Source: Albugo candida (lineage: Eukaryota > Oomycota > Peronosporomycetes > Albuginales > Albuginaceae). Taken from it: a stretch of DNA of 64,000 nt. A program made the position numbers and the translations under genes. Positions 43,547 through 56,198 of this stretch are shown piece by piece. The stretch is taken from contig CAJNAR010000175.1 of the NCBI GenBank assembly GCA_905220665.1, forward strand, positions 276,973 through 340,972, written 5' to 3'. The notes beneath the pieces were generated by a model. It made no database searches and was not told where the DNA came from. It was given only the letters and a program-made list of their open reading frames with translations. How positions within the stretch are numbered: position 1 is the stretch's first letter; every line of letters begins with the position of its first letter.

Positions 43547-46209
43547 TGAGACTCGGTGTGCCAATTTAATAATGCCGAAACTCTTACAACTCGAATCAAA
43601 AAGCTCTCTTGGAGTGTAAAGACCGATCGCATGAAAGACACGAGTGCACCAACATGCGAGTGTTCTGCAGGCCAATAACCATATCTAACCACGTAATCAT
43701 GACACTGAAAGATTCTCGAAAAAAAGGCATTCTCGCACCTCTAACAAGAGCCAGTGATATCAAACATGGTAGAGTAGATGCATTCGGTTCAGGGCTTTAT
43801 GCAATCATCGTTCTTATGAATTGTTCTTCTGACCACATAGCAAATACTTGATTTGCTGAATCATAGGTAATCTTGCATACATCCAACAACGCATGCTATT
43901 AAGTAGTGATGAGGGTACCACGTAAGAGTCAATAATCTTACGGAAGGATCAGAGTGGAGACAATGACGTATTTGGGTTCGCGAAAGAGGTATGTTCACGT
44001 TGATTTTAATCTCAGAACTTGCGTATAGTGAGACCTGTTTTCTAATCTGATATTGAATGTAGAGGAGATGCTGATGCCTGATCTCTGAAATATCTGGACG
44101 GGGTATATCTTTCGTATTTAGAAAAAGAAAAAGCTCTCGGTAAGAGACACTCAAAAGTAACTCAAAATGGCTGGGCTGGCATAGCTATACAGAGGATGGA
44201 TTGGGGAAGCGATGATTTTGATGGGGGACACAAGTACGAACTTTTCGTAGCTGACAAAGAAACACACTTTGCTTGAGAATAGCAGCATGGGGGGTACAAT
44301 GATCAACGTCAAATACTTTGCTTGTTGAAGCCGGCTACGTTTGGGGAGTATTTTGTTCTTTTGTCCATTTGAATGTGATCATGTAAGACGCTAAAGAAAG
44401 TGATTGCGCCAATGTATTTGATAGATACAATGATTGAGAAGACATCCTGATGTAACGTCAGGTCCAAATGTAATGCTTCTGGTCGGCAAATAACTTACAC
44501 GCCGATGAGAACGCTTAGATACAGAATGCTACGATGCTCCGAGCAAGCTTCTATTAACCAAAATGCCGCAAACACATTATATTCCAACTGTCATTGATGT
44601 ATTCTGGCATGGCGCATATTATATATTTAGCTTTAAAGAATCATAAGATGGCTTCTTGAACCGGGCAACGTTTCAAATGACTGATAAGTTCTCGCGAAGT
44701 GATCTTTCATGGCTTTGCCAACGGGATTTACGTCGATTCGATCACTGTACCGCACGTTGTTACCTCTCACAGTAGCTAAATCTACGGGTATGATTTTGAT
44801 AGAAACTTGGCATTTCCTGTAACAAGAGTATGCTTTGGCAACTTTTTGTGCAAGCGGGTATAATGAGCTCTGGTCGCAGTCAACTAAACAGGTCACATTG
44901 CATATATGACCGCAAAGTGACCCCTATTATCTCTAAAACAACGAGATGTACCCTTCCCTTCGCCGCCCCTCGTAGTAAAATCCTTGTGCACTTTTCAGCT
45001 TATTCTTACTTCCAATTCCCTGCGGTGGCTACCGTGTAGTCTATCAGTGATGACATTTGTAATAAAATGCTTTATTCTAATGTTAAATTTGTCGAGGATA
45101 TTTATATTTTCATCTTTTATAAAGAGAAAAAAGAAGTTAGGAATATGTCGAAAAGCTTTGATAGCTCAAATCTATTCTCAGAGGTGATGCGAAAGAAAGT
45201 TTGCCTGTGGACAGATTTACATTCCGTCTATGAAAAATCAGCGGACCGCAATGTCTTTTGTGAAGAAAGGGCCTCAACTTTTGTGTGCTTTAGCAAATGG
45301 TCGTGAAAGGCAGCAAAACGTCATATCAAAAAAATGATGTAAAATGATGTAAGATTTCTTTCTTATCATGTGTTTAGATGTCAATAAGCAGGTAAACAGT
45401 AGCAAAACACATGAGCAGTTGTGACTCCATGTCCTGGAAAAAGCGATCATCGCACAGACACAGATTCTATACCCGCTCTTACTCGCGGACTTGAATTATC
45501 GACTATCAGATGCAATGCACCTTAACACGGCCCGCATTCAAGCAAACCATGAAGTGTAAACGAATGCGTTTTCTGCAGGTAATACGCTTACTTCCGGCGC
45601 CCCGTCTGCGCGATTTACGGCCGACAAAATTCAGTGAGCGATACTCACCATCAGGAATTTAGAGGAGGAAATACTCTTCATTACCTCAGAGACCGCCCAA
45701 TTAGAGATAGATGAGCGTAAACGGTGGTAGAATACAAGTGATTTCTCAAAATGAAAAGGAAAATTGTATGCTAACCATGATGCTTCTCTCTACTCTAGCG
45801 TACTGTCGTTTCTATTCGCGACATGGAGTACGAATAGAGGCGTATAAACGTTACTCATGGCCGCACAATGAACATGATGCGAATCGAAGATCCGGAGACA
45901 CACGGTATCTGTTCATAACGAAGCAGGATCACGGTAGGAAATAGTGCAGACTATGCTAGGTTTTGAAACAGATTTGCTGCTATCCTTATCTTTGATATTG
46001 CAGCCATCATGAAAAAATCACACAGATTACTCAAGCAAGAATTCCCTATGTCGTCCCCTTTCTTTCCGAGCAATACGCATCTGTTTGTGAAGGAACTCGT
46101 TTGCTTGATATATAATTGTGGCTCATATACAACACGCACCAGATTGATTTTAACGTTGGGCATACGTTATTCAGATATCAGTCACGATACGATCTTGTAC
46201 TGCTCACTG
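43547..46209. other. Mostly non-coding stretch with one protein-like fragment
   Basis: The minus-strand frame 44,633-44,896 reads SSLYPLAQKVAKAYSCYRKC and later VRYSDRIDVNPVGKAMKDHF. It has the feel of a fragment of an M17-type (leucyl) aminopeptidase N-terminal region, but I cannot confirm this and no neighbouring exons were found. Other frames (43,609-43,851; 45,067-45,306; 45,711-45,944; 46,009-46,218) are short and unrecognised. Confidence 0.3.
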
Positions 46210-46922
46210 CTATTTTGAAATTATGGCTGCAAATGATGAACCTACAACCCTGATGAGAGCAGGATGGTCAGAGATTAGTATGCAGATCATTTCAACGTGA
46301 TAACATGTGACGAACTGTTTGGATTGGATTTGCCCTCGCAAGCACGATAGAGAAGTCATGTTTGGCCAGTTTGTCAAGTTGAAAGTGTCTCTAAGGAGTT
46401 CCTTGCATAAAATGTGTAGTAGCTGAATCATCAGTCTGGTAGCGTTTCTCTGAAAAGGATCTGGTGAGTTGTTTTGCGTCTGAACTATGAATTCATGTAA
46501 ATAAGCCTTCATAGAAAAAGAACTGCCGCACTAAAGTCGAGGTTTCTCATCGGTAAAAACAGCTGTATGCAACTGTAATTCGTAGAGCGAGACAGGATTG
46601 AAAAGGGAATAAAGACGTTCTTGGGATACCCCAGAAAGCGCGATAGAAGAAGGTGTAATCTCCAGTGCGTACTCTGGTGATATTTTGTGAGCAAGGATCT
46701 TGGTTAGAATCACGCTGAATGACTACCTTATGTCAAGCAAGATGTACAATTGCCGAAAAAGCTTCCCCACCTTTTGACGACTGCGGAAACATTTAGGGCC
46801 AATGCATTTTTACTGCTCCCTCGCGTCAGCATCAGAGATAAAAAAGCGAACGTCAAAGGCGTAGTGAAGGTTTTCTCTACGAGACAAACGCCCATATTTG
46901 GAAAAGAAAGTTGACCAGGCAA
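46210..46922 (-). pseudogene. Broken protein-coding remnant, unknown family
   Basis: Reading the minus strand, 46,922-46,728 (ends NCTSCLT), a frame change, then 46,713-46,210 in one frame interrupted by a single TAG at 46,531-46,533. The open parts read ALEITPSSIALSGVSQERLY and LMIQLLHILCKELLRDTFNL, ending VVGSSFAAIISK. The same frame continuing across the stop suggests a gene that decayed rather than chance. No domain is recognised. Confidence 0.35.
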
Positions 46923-49900
46923 CGCAAGGCCTGGACGTAGCTACGGTTGTGGCTCACGCATAGTATACACTTGATGCAGAATATATCGTAGTTCCTGATT
47001 GCAAAAGACACTTAAAAGCACCTTCCGCTTGTAAGGTTTCTATACTTGACTCGGTGGGCCGGGGTTTTGGGCATGGTAAAGATCAATAAAGTGACATACT
47101 CTTTCATAAAAAATATTCGGGTGGAGTGGTAAATGGCGCTAAATGCAATTAATTGAGTGAAATACAAGGAAGGAGGATTTTGTGCGTGTCTTGGCAAGCT
47201 AGAGATTAATACTAAACGTCTTACCAGCATTTTCAAGGCTTTTAAATATAAGCAGCATCGAATTCAACGTTGTAGATTACGAAGTCTGCGCAAACCTAAT
47301 AAACAATGAAGCCTGTTGCTGACGCCATAACTCCCATTGAAAAGAGGCGAAAGAATGATGTTGACTGCCTAGATCCTTAATTACACGCAACTGTATAAAA
47401 ACATGGCAGATCTGATAGTCACACATCAAAGACCATTGCCTAGAAACCCCATTGACTATCTATGCATGAGGCACGTCTTGAATCCACAATATGATTATCT
47501 CACTATCTCTTCGGTTCGAAGGTTTGTGGCACCTCTTTAGTCACGCTGGGCCTCCTTTGACAATATATTCCGAGACAGCAAACTCCGAGAGATTCATAGC
47601 ACTTCGAAGAATTATGTCGAGCCCATGAAGTGGTGAAAAATGGATTAGAATCAACATTCTGGAGTCCCCATTCCGCAAAATTGCGAGAATTGACGAAGAT
47701 GGTACGGAGGTAACAATAATGCAGCAACATGCCAACAATGTGGAAGTAAACAGCGATGACGATATTTGTGATATTAAGAGGAGAAAACATGTCCGAGAAG
47801 GAGGAGTCACAAAATAAGGCGCTCCAGTGAGGTGTGGATGCGTTGCTCCTAGATACGAAGAATTAGGAGAGAAAGGTTTTGCTTTGGGTTTGACATTGAT
47901 AACGCTTACACTAATCATTGGCTAGGCTGATGACGAACTTTGGAACTAATCATGAATTTAAACGATATTCCTTTCAGACCGGTAATTCCCATGTCAAGTG
48001 ATACCTAACAAAAACAAAGAGTAAAAGTAGAGGCCTCACTTTGTTGTTGATACTGGCTAAGGGTGCCTGTAATGCTTGTCCATCATCACTACGCTGTCAG
48101 CGAGATTATCCTAGAAGCTCCTAGTAGTGCTCTCGATCAAGGTATAGCAATAGGCTTCTCACTTTCTGTTTCTTTCTTCTTCCGAACAATGACCTCCTCA
48201 TCATATGATGCCATCATTGAAGTTGTTCTAACAAATTGCTATGTCAGTACCGATAGCATAAAGGGCGCACTACTAGCATTAAGTCGGTCTTGCCATTTGA
48301 CTGAATTGGTCTCTTTTTTTTGTACAATTCTTCAGAGAAGTGGATGTGGTCGAACGACTTCGAAATTATCTAAAATTGATCATCACCAGTTTGCCATCGA
48401 TGCATCCAAGTCAAAAGTATGTGCAGGAGGTAATATAGTACCGGTCCAGTACACACGATACGATGGTATGCCATGTGAAAATTCAAACATGTAGGAGCGC
48501 TGGTCCCTTCCAGTTGCTTTTTTGTTCTTACACGGCAGAAGCTATGGTCATCTTGAAGAGAACGAAAGAAGGATACTGATGCTGACGAGTTCTTGTGCAT
48601 GCGTCGACAATATCCTTCTTCGAGAGGGTCGTGTATCGAATCGATCGGATTTTTTAGTTGCACGACATCGTTGCACTGGAAGATCTTTTTATCATGCTAC
48701 CTATATCTGGATTTGATAGTTCGCGCCAATTACGTTTGCGGTCACAATGAAAGATCACCTTTTTGGCACCTAGCTGTTCTGCATTAGGGCATGCGCAGCA
48801 GTGCTATTTATCGCAGAATTACAGATGTTATACAAAAGACAATCGCACTTTTATTCCGCTGGGGGCAAGTGATAGTCATGCTGGTTCACTTTTCGTTGTA
48901 TTGTTACCACATCGACAAGGGCCTGAACTACAAAAAGAGCTAATAGAGCCGGCTTGAAAATTAGATTATGGTGCGTAAATTCACTCGCACCTGTGAGAAC
49001 GCACGATGACCAAATAGCCTCAAATACATATTGCTATTACAAACGAAAGGAAAGTTTAATCACAGGCGTATACAATACGTCAATTTTAGCTGTCAAGACC
49101 CTTTGCCTGAGCTACCTACCGCTGATATGAAATCTGAACTTTGGTTGATTAGTCAGCTTAGATGCGGAGATGGTAGAAAGCAACACTCTTCCGAATAGAC
49201 CTTGTCTGTTGTTCTTAAATGGATTGCGTACAGTAAATTTCTTACTCCTTCATGTCCATCAAACTTGCTCCTCAAATCTTGTCCTACGTAGCACAGAAAT
49301 TCAATGATCTTAAGCATGTTATTTTGGAATATGTATGGAGAAATTTGATTCATGCATCAATCGAAGAGACTCGTTGTAATGTTTTACAATGCGAGAATAG
49401 AGTACACGACGCTACCTAGGTGATTTACACGCCCAGATGTTGAAGTAGCCACAGGTACAACAATCTGTCCGAATAAGGTTGCTTCGCACAACGTCTCACA
49501 AGGTTTTTGTCAAAGTATTTGATTCCTTTTCATGCTTTGGTGATGTTCCCGAAACTAAGTGATATATCTGAACAAGCTTGGGAGGAAGCTAATAAATGAC
49601 TAAAAGCGCAGTCTGCTTCGCGAAGTACTTCGTTTTGACATCGTATTGCACCCAGCATGCTTCTCCGAACACCAGGTTTCCCTAAGACCATAGTCAGCTA
49701 ATTTGAGAAGAAATCTCAACTAGCTTGGATAGGTCTACGTGGGGAAGTCCAGATATCGTGCACTGGAATTTGTACAACCAAGTTGCTTTGATGGCTTGTT
49801 CCACATAAACGGGGTTCAAATGTATTAAGTGGATGTAAACGTTTCTCGCGCAAACTCTTAAGTAGTAATTTTTCAAGCCGAAATTATGGCGTAATTTTTG

Positions 49901-50360
49901 TGCAACAGAAGTCACCTAGGGATGTTAGACTACACATCAATGAAGAAATCGATGATGATGTGAGCTTTCCATTTCGTACGAGTCTATGTGGCGTTTTAGA
50001 ATTCGCAAAATCAGAGGCCTATAAACCCGCGATCAAGGTATTGGGTTCTTTTGCTGTGACAGGCTGAGTTTGGAAGACCTGGTCGGATTTGAGTCGAATG
50101 ACGCTGTGAATTTTACCTATCTTACACATACTTCTGAAGTCGGACTGTTTATTTCGTAATTGTGATGTAATTACTTTGATGCATGAGAGAAACCCTCGTT
50201 TCGCTCGGTAAGTCTGTCGCTCGATGATTTAAAGTGACTGGTCATCTCGCAAGTCTTATTCCATCGGAGAAAAGTAAACACGCTGTCCAGAATCATTGCT
50301 GGAATAGTATTGTGCCTCTGTTTGTTATATGATGTGTTAGCACTCAGAGTCTTGATAATA
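46923..50360. other. Intergenic region, no supported gene
   Basis: Open frames of 95-143 codons at 47,503-47,918 (minus) and 48,063-48,494 (plus) lack recognisable motifs. A 73-codon minus-strand frame at 49,694-49,915 looks like decayed coding sequence, perhaps retrotransposon-derived. No RNA gene, satellite or inverted repeat was seen. Confidence 0.3.
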
Positions 50361-51443
50361 TTAGTCGAACTCATCTTCGTCGTCGTTACCGTCGTCAGCA
50401 TCTCCATCTTCGTCAAACAAAGCATCCAAAATCTAGTCAGAAAAAATAAGGCATTCGATGAAATGCACACTGGATATAACGGCAATACCGTGTCATTTTC
50501 ACTCAATGCCTCTTCCACATAAGTCATAAATGATTCGTATGCGTCACTACCTTCTCCTTGATGTCCTGCCACGTCTAAGAGCTGCTGATACATCTGCAGC
50601 ATATCATGAGAAGCGCAATCAAGATCTTCAGAGTCTCATATCAGCAGTAAAATTCTTTGTACATCGAAGGAGAATTCCACATTTTGGACCCGGGCATGCT
50701 CTAATAAATCAGTCGCCACCAAATAATCGCAGCGCTTGACCAGTGCCATCAAAACAGGATGGTACAATCGCTCTGTTGGGATTACTTCTTTTTCTATGTT
50801 TGAGCAATTAGTAGCATTAGTATTGCTGAACACGACCCTCATCTGGCAAACCTGCAGATAATTCTCGAATGATATCCACAGCTTCCTCGAGCATGTTAGC
50901 CTGTACTAACGCTTCCAGAATACCGCTATAAGCCTGTAAATCCAGTAATATTCCGAATTGTGATGCTTCATCATAAATTTCCATGGCCTCCTTCAGCATG
51001 TCATGACGTAGACAGCCATCCACTACATAGATAAAGGCCAGTTTTGTGTAATCATCCGCTTTGAATCTGGCGTTTCGGAACGAATTGCGTAGAATCTCCA
51101 GGGCACTTTGAACATGCGAGCCAGTTTCGCTTTTCGCAAGAAGAATCACCAGCTTTTGACAAATTTTGTCATTTGGATGCTCAGGAAGTCGTTCAAAGAA
51201 TCGTAACGCTTTGACAAAATCACGGTTGGCGATAATCAAGTCCAGATTCTGAGCAAGATTTGTTTCCTCGCACACTTGTACTCGAGGAGACGCTGATGAA
51301 AAAAGAAGTTTGCGTTGTCGATGGAAATCATTCACACCCGAGTAACTAATCATAAAGTAGCATCTATGCTCAGATCTTAGTAATTGTTTTCCAGGTTGGC
51401 CAAAACGAGCTTCATTTAAGAACGATAATATTCTCATCGCCAA
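50361..51443 (-). CDS. PPR-like (pentatricopeptide-type) protein, probably mitochondrial
   Basis: Four exons on the minus strand: 51,443-50,852, 50,793-50,663, 50,593-50,489 and 50,432-50,361. Introns of 58, 69 and 56 nt are GT-AG and keep the frame, giving 299 aa. The N-terminus is Arg/Ser-rich without acidic residues in the first part after the start and contains RQRKLLFSSASPRV, fitting a mitochondrial presequence. The body is paired helices with PPR-style spacing: ALRFFERLPEHPNDKICQKL, ALEILRNSF, AFIYVVDGCLRHDMLKEAME, AYSGILEALVQANMLEEAVD and HPVLMALVKRCDYLVATDLL. The C-terminus is strongly acidic (FDEDGDADDGNDDEDEFD) after the last splice. PPR proteins usually bind organelle RNA. The exact target is unknown. 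Without intron recognition this gene would look like three broken frames. Confidence 0.72.
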
Positions 51444-52631
51444 AACTACAGTAATCTTCTAGATATAAGCGTGCTCACCCAGTAATTATTTATTTGTATC
51501 CAGCTGTACTGAAGGTAATATCATTGAGACAAATATGTAGAGATCTGTAGCCCGGGTGCGAGTTTACATGATACAATAACTTCTGATTCGTCAAAGCCGT
51601 ATTTTTCATTTCAGAACAACTTACGGAAATTTACGATGCAAATAACTTCAGGACAGGGTAAGATCAGTGCCATCTCTATCATTTGTCCATTGATGCAAAG
51701 TCAAGTTCAGAAAATGTCGTAGGTATATTATTACCTGCTTGGTTAGAATCAAAAAATCAATTGATTTGCTACTACTTTCTAGAGCAGAAATAAGTCTAGC
51801 GTATTCTCGTTCACAATCGCTTTACTCATTGTAATACAATCTCGTGGCGCAAGCTTGTAAATAAAAATGCGGAAACGTGGTGGGAACCAGCTCATATTCC
51901 AGGAGTTGACGCCGGTGAAGAGTGTCATAAAATATATGAGGACGTGCAAACCCATTGAGGTGTACATTGTCGACAAAGATTTTGAAACGTCTTCGTTTTA
52001 CATCAAAAGATCTCAAGAAGACAGCTTACCTCGTCAACGAGGTTGCCAACAACATCTACTCAATGACTCTTCTGTCACTACCAAAAAATTCTTACCACCT
52101 GTGTCACGATTCCAGAGAATGCACCATCTCTCATCATTATATGTCATTATGAGTGGTAGTTGTAGGAAGTTATGCTTCACAATAGATAATGCTAGGTAGG
52201 GCCATGCCATATCATTCTGTACAAGCTTCCAGACAATACTTCATTATAGTGTTTGCAAGCTAAACATGATCGAAGGTACGGGTCTCGTATAAATTATACA
52301 AATAAGGTTGCGTCATGCGTATACATCATTAGGAATAGTCTGCTTTTGAGTCTTTATGTACGATATTCGTCAACTGTAGTTCGCACAGATGATGGTGATC
52401 TTCTCTAGTAGTCATAAATAAAGTAATTTCAGCTTTAGAAGTACGCATTCACGTCCAGAATATGAGCGAGCTTTAACAAGTTATAGGTCATATAAACTAA
52501 CCGATAACCCACGCTTCGGGAACTGTTAGACAAAATTCTACTCTCACCACGCATGTTGCCCGCTACAGCTGTTAATCTTTTGCTGAAGTTAGTAGTGTTG
52601 CTCTACACAATAATATATTTGCGCTGATTAG
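51444..52631. other. Spacer before the right arm, one unassigned frame
   Basis: A 110-codon plus-strand frame at 51,867-52,199 contains KPIEVYIVDKDFETSSFYIK. The VDKDF word is reminiscent of MULE transposases, so it may be a transposon fragment. Evidence is thin. The region upstream of 51,443 should hold the PPR-like gene promoter. Confidence 0.3.
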
Positions 52632-54009
52632 AGTCTTGTAGGCTGTTTAACATATCGTACATGATTCTTCATATACCAGGGAGTAACTGGTTTTTATACA
52701 TGCTATGTTGAACGCGCGGACGAACTGCAAGTCCCGTACAAGGCCAGATACGAGAAGCTTGTCACATTGCAAAGAAACCTTTGTCTTTAACTGATGCGAT
52801 AACCCGAAAGTATTTACAATGCTAATTGATGAAGTAATAGGCATGAAACACAAAAATCAAGGCTGCGTTAGCACTCATATCCCAGCTTGCGTATCAGCTC
52901 TTACAACATCATTGAAAAGTTCAATCGCTATACAAAAATGGTACCCGATTTTGTTTTTCCTTGAGCACCAATCAATGGTATTCAGCATATATATACTTAG
53001 AATTTACTGCGATTGAGTTCCCCGTTCGCAACCATCTTTCACCCTTTAAATGGTGATACAGAACAACCCCTGAACTTGCCTTTATGTGTAACAACGCATG
53101 AAGTTTGTGGACGCTCCAGAGTCATTTGGAGCTCTTTGAATATGAGCTCGGCTATCTTTTTAGTATGCTGAAATGAGAACCTGAACGAGCGTACGTCTTC
53201 GAATGGAACTCAGACAAAATATGCGGAATTTACAGCGACTAACATTATTGTGGTACGAGCGAGCTAAGTACCTATGTATAACATCAGTTTTTCACAACCC
53301 TATTAAACTCGCCTTCACCGTCTCACAACGACGCCAGCCTGACGCATGAAGAGAAGGAAAAATCTACCCGTGGACTACCCGTGGTGGAAGCAATAAACGC
53401 TCACACAACTGAAGCTGGAAGATTGGGCGGAGCATGAGTACAAACTTCAAATGCTTTTCCTACTTCAGGGGACCATCTTTAGCAGTTTGCTGATCGAAGA
53501 AGTTTCTGATCGTGAAAGAAGTCTACCACAGAACAAGCGAGCGCGAGCGGATGTTTTCTGTAGCGACGAGCCCTTTGCGTGTTATGACGCGAAGCCATGC
53601 GCGTAATAATGAGCGGTGTTATGATAAACGCTGCCACGTTTGACCGCTCACATGAAGATCGGCTATCGTCCTTCTCGAAAGAATGGGCCCTGAATGCGTC
53701 ATGGCTCAAAAGACGAATCTTTATGGTGAGAGCGGTACAGTGCGTTTGGCAGTTATCTGCGTGGCTGATGCGATTCGAAGGGTTTCCATAGCCAACAACT
53801 ACAGCATGGATGAAGCTCGCCTCTTCTAATGCTCAACTCCGAGAGACAAATGACCGAAGGCAAAGGGAAGTCTAGGAAGGCGTAATTTGTTTCAAAGCAG
53901 AAGGATCTGTCAAAAGAGAACTATCATTATTAAATATGGAAATCACACCGCAGGCATTAAAAAGTCGTTCAGCTTGGACTTTATTATGGGAGAAATCAGA
54001 AATGTTTCA

Positions 54010-54213
54010 TCAGTGGATTACTCTTCGTGATTTGCACGACCACATGTAGTCTATTCTCCTCTGCAATGCATCAGCACATAGAGTATACAATATCGAACTA
54101 AGAAGTGTGACAATTGTGTTCCTTGCGCTTGACACATTATCAAAGATGCATCGATTAAACACCGATGTCATCGCCTCAGATGTGAGCCGTCCCAGCTCCG
54201 ACGGCTCGAACAC
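54010..54213 (-). CDS. Small open frame, right-arm twin of 21,150-21,353
   Basis: Sixty-seven codons, identical in translation to the left-arm frame. Unknown, and possibly not a gene. Confidence 0.2.
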   Translation of the reverse strand: MFEPSELGRLTSEAMTSVFNRCIFDNVSSARNTIVTLLSSILYTLCADALQRRIDYMWSCKSRRVIH

Positions 54214-54556
54214 TCACTTGATCTAAACGATCAAGGTCCTTACAGCAATTCTTTACACGACATCAACCGTATCATTAATTTGTCATTACTTGTGATGAGC
54301 TACTACTGACCGAAATATACCGAAATATGGTGGACGAACGGTTCTCGTATAAAACTAATATTTCTGTACGTACAGCAGCCCAGCTCGTTGACAGCTCTCG
54401 TCAGATACCTGTTGGCTAATAGCCTCGATTAGAAGCTTGCAGGAAAATATAACTTTGCATGTACATCTGATGAATAACGGAGAGGCTTATGCCCATGTTT
54501 GTTGTCGCCTGTCCTTCTGAATTGGAAAACAAGATAGTCTTTTATGTCCATGGTGT

Positions 54557-54844
54557 TTGACTATCCTTGTAAGCCCACCACGTTTTCATTATTTTACAAA
54601 AATCACTGAATACTTCTTTTCTCATGGTAAAGTCTCATGGAGGGATACACATGCACTAAGTTCAATCAGTATGTATGAATCTTTGCGTGCTTCAATTGGC
54701 ACACAGAGCACTACGCTTATTTCTTTCATCAAAGACAGTTTTGGTTCTGTAGCATTCACGATGGGTCAGGCATCTTTTCTGCGAAGCGCTCGACCATCAC
54801 CTTATGCCAGCCACACAGTTATCAACTCTCCTACCATGAAATAG
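54557..54844 (+). CDS. Small open frame, right-arm twin of 20,519-20,806
   Basis: Ninety-five codons, identical in translation to the left-arm frame. No motif recognised. Confidence 0.25.
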   Translation: MTILVSPPRFHYFTKITEYFFSHGKVSWRDTHALSSISMYESLRASIGTQSTTLISFIKDSFGSVAFTMGQASFLRSARPSPYASHTVINSPTMK

Positions 54845-55257
54845 CTGTTTTGGAGGAAAACTGAGTGCTGGTATATGTTGTTTTCTACATGTGGACATCA
54901 TGAGCGGAACGTAGACAAGAAAAGATTATCGACGTGGTGATTAGTTTACTAGCTGTCCTGCTAGGTTCTCCTCAATCTATGAATATTGTCTTCCTGATGG
55001 TGTCAAGATGAATTTTCAGTGGCTCTGAAGCTAAAAAACCATTTTCATTTCTGTCTTCCGATATATTAGAATGGCCCCCCGTGGCTTCGGCAAATGCTAT
55101 ACTCAGCTTCATCATAATTTGAGGCGCGCTTTGTTTCTATTCATTGCTGCGACTGTGTTTAGCTTGTCGACATCAAGGCTTGAGATTCAGACCTAGCTAC
55201 CAAATCAGCAGCTGAAACGTAATCATGCTCGACATAAAAAGAAGAGCAAGCTGCCCG

Positions 55258-55554
55258 TTATCCCCATTTCTGATCATAAGTTTTAAATGTGCACAAGCTA
55301 GGCATCTTGAACTTGTTGTACTTGTGCAATATTCGGGGGTGAGGATACTTCAGCACGCAGACGACCAAGCCAAACATCCATTGGCCAATTTCTATTAACC
55401 GAAGAATCTTTTGGAAATGGAAGGGGCTCAACGGTCTTGCGGCAAACTGGAAATATCCATGAGCCTTTGCACTTTGAAAAGCGAAGCAAACAGGAAGTAT
55501 TGATATGTTACGGTGCACAAAACCGTCAATAACGTTGTCGCACCCACATATCAT
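55258..55554 (-). CDS. Small open frame, right-arm twin of 19,809-20,105
   Basis: Ninety-eight codons identical to the left-arm frame, with the same overlapping 63-codon alternative frame (55,298-55,489). Unknown. Confidence 0.25.
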   Translation of the reverse strand: MICGCDNVIDGFVHRNISILPVCFAFQSAKAHGYFQFAARPLSPFHFQKILRLIEIGQWMFGLVVCVLKYPHPRILHKYNKFKMPSLCTFKTYDQKWG

Positions 55555-55747
55555 CTGACCTTATCTGTGTACTCGGGAAAGACACCGTGTGCGGCAGCGG
55601 CTCGGTTCAGCTTGCAGCAAACTATAAACCGAGATTCACTAAGCTATGCAACTCATACGCAGCATAAGGGTAGGTAGCGTCATACAAGTTCCAGAAAGAG
55701 TAATAACAGTTCAATTTAAATTCTTGCAGACAACGTAGCTTGATTTC

Positions 55748-56198
55748 TTACTTTTCCAAATATTCTGTCACTTCTTGGCAACTCTTTTTCTTCTTCTTGC
55801 CTGACGATTTTGGTTTTCTTGACCCATCCGTTGCATCTGCGTTGTATGCTGATACCTTACCCACCATTGACACCTCAGGTTTTTGCTTCGCTGGAGCTTT
55901 TTCAACATCCTTTTCCTTTGTGCTCGTGTTGTCATTTATTTTCTTGTGATTCGAGCCTCCACTTTCCGGTGGGTTGGACGTCGGCCCTCCACTTCCCGGT
56001 GGGTTCAACGTCAGTCCTCCACTTTTCGGCGTGTTGTGATTCGACCCTCCACTTTTCGGCGTAATGGGACTCGAGCCTCCATTTCCCGGCGTAGTGGGAT
56101 TCGAGCCACCATTTCCCGGCGTAGTGGGATTCGAGCCTCCATTCCCCGGCGTAGTGGGAGTCGAGCCTCCATTCCCCGGCGTAGTGGGATTCGAGCCC
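55748..56198 (-). pseudogene. Out-of-frame Lys-rich C-terminal tail of the right LPMO-like gene
   Basis: After a two-base gap near 56,198 the original repeat frame (GGSNPTTPGN type) continues and runs through the Lys-rich segment to SCQEVTEYLEK and a stop at 55,748, as in the left arm. It is not in frame with the signal peptide. Amino-acid differences from the left tail are few. Confidence 0.65.
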
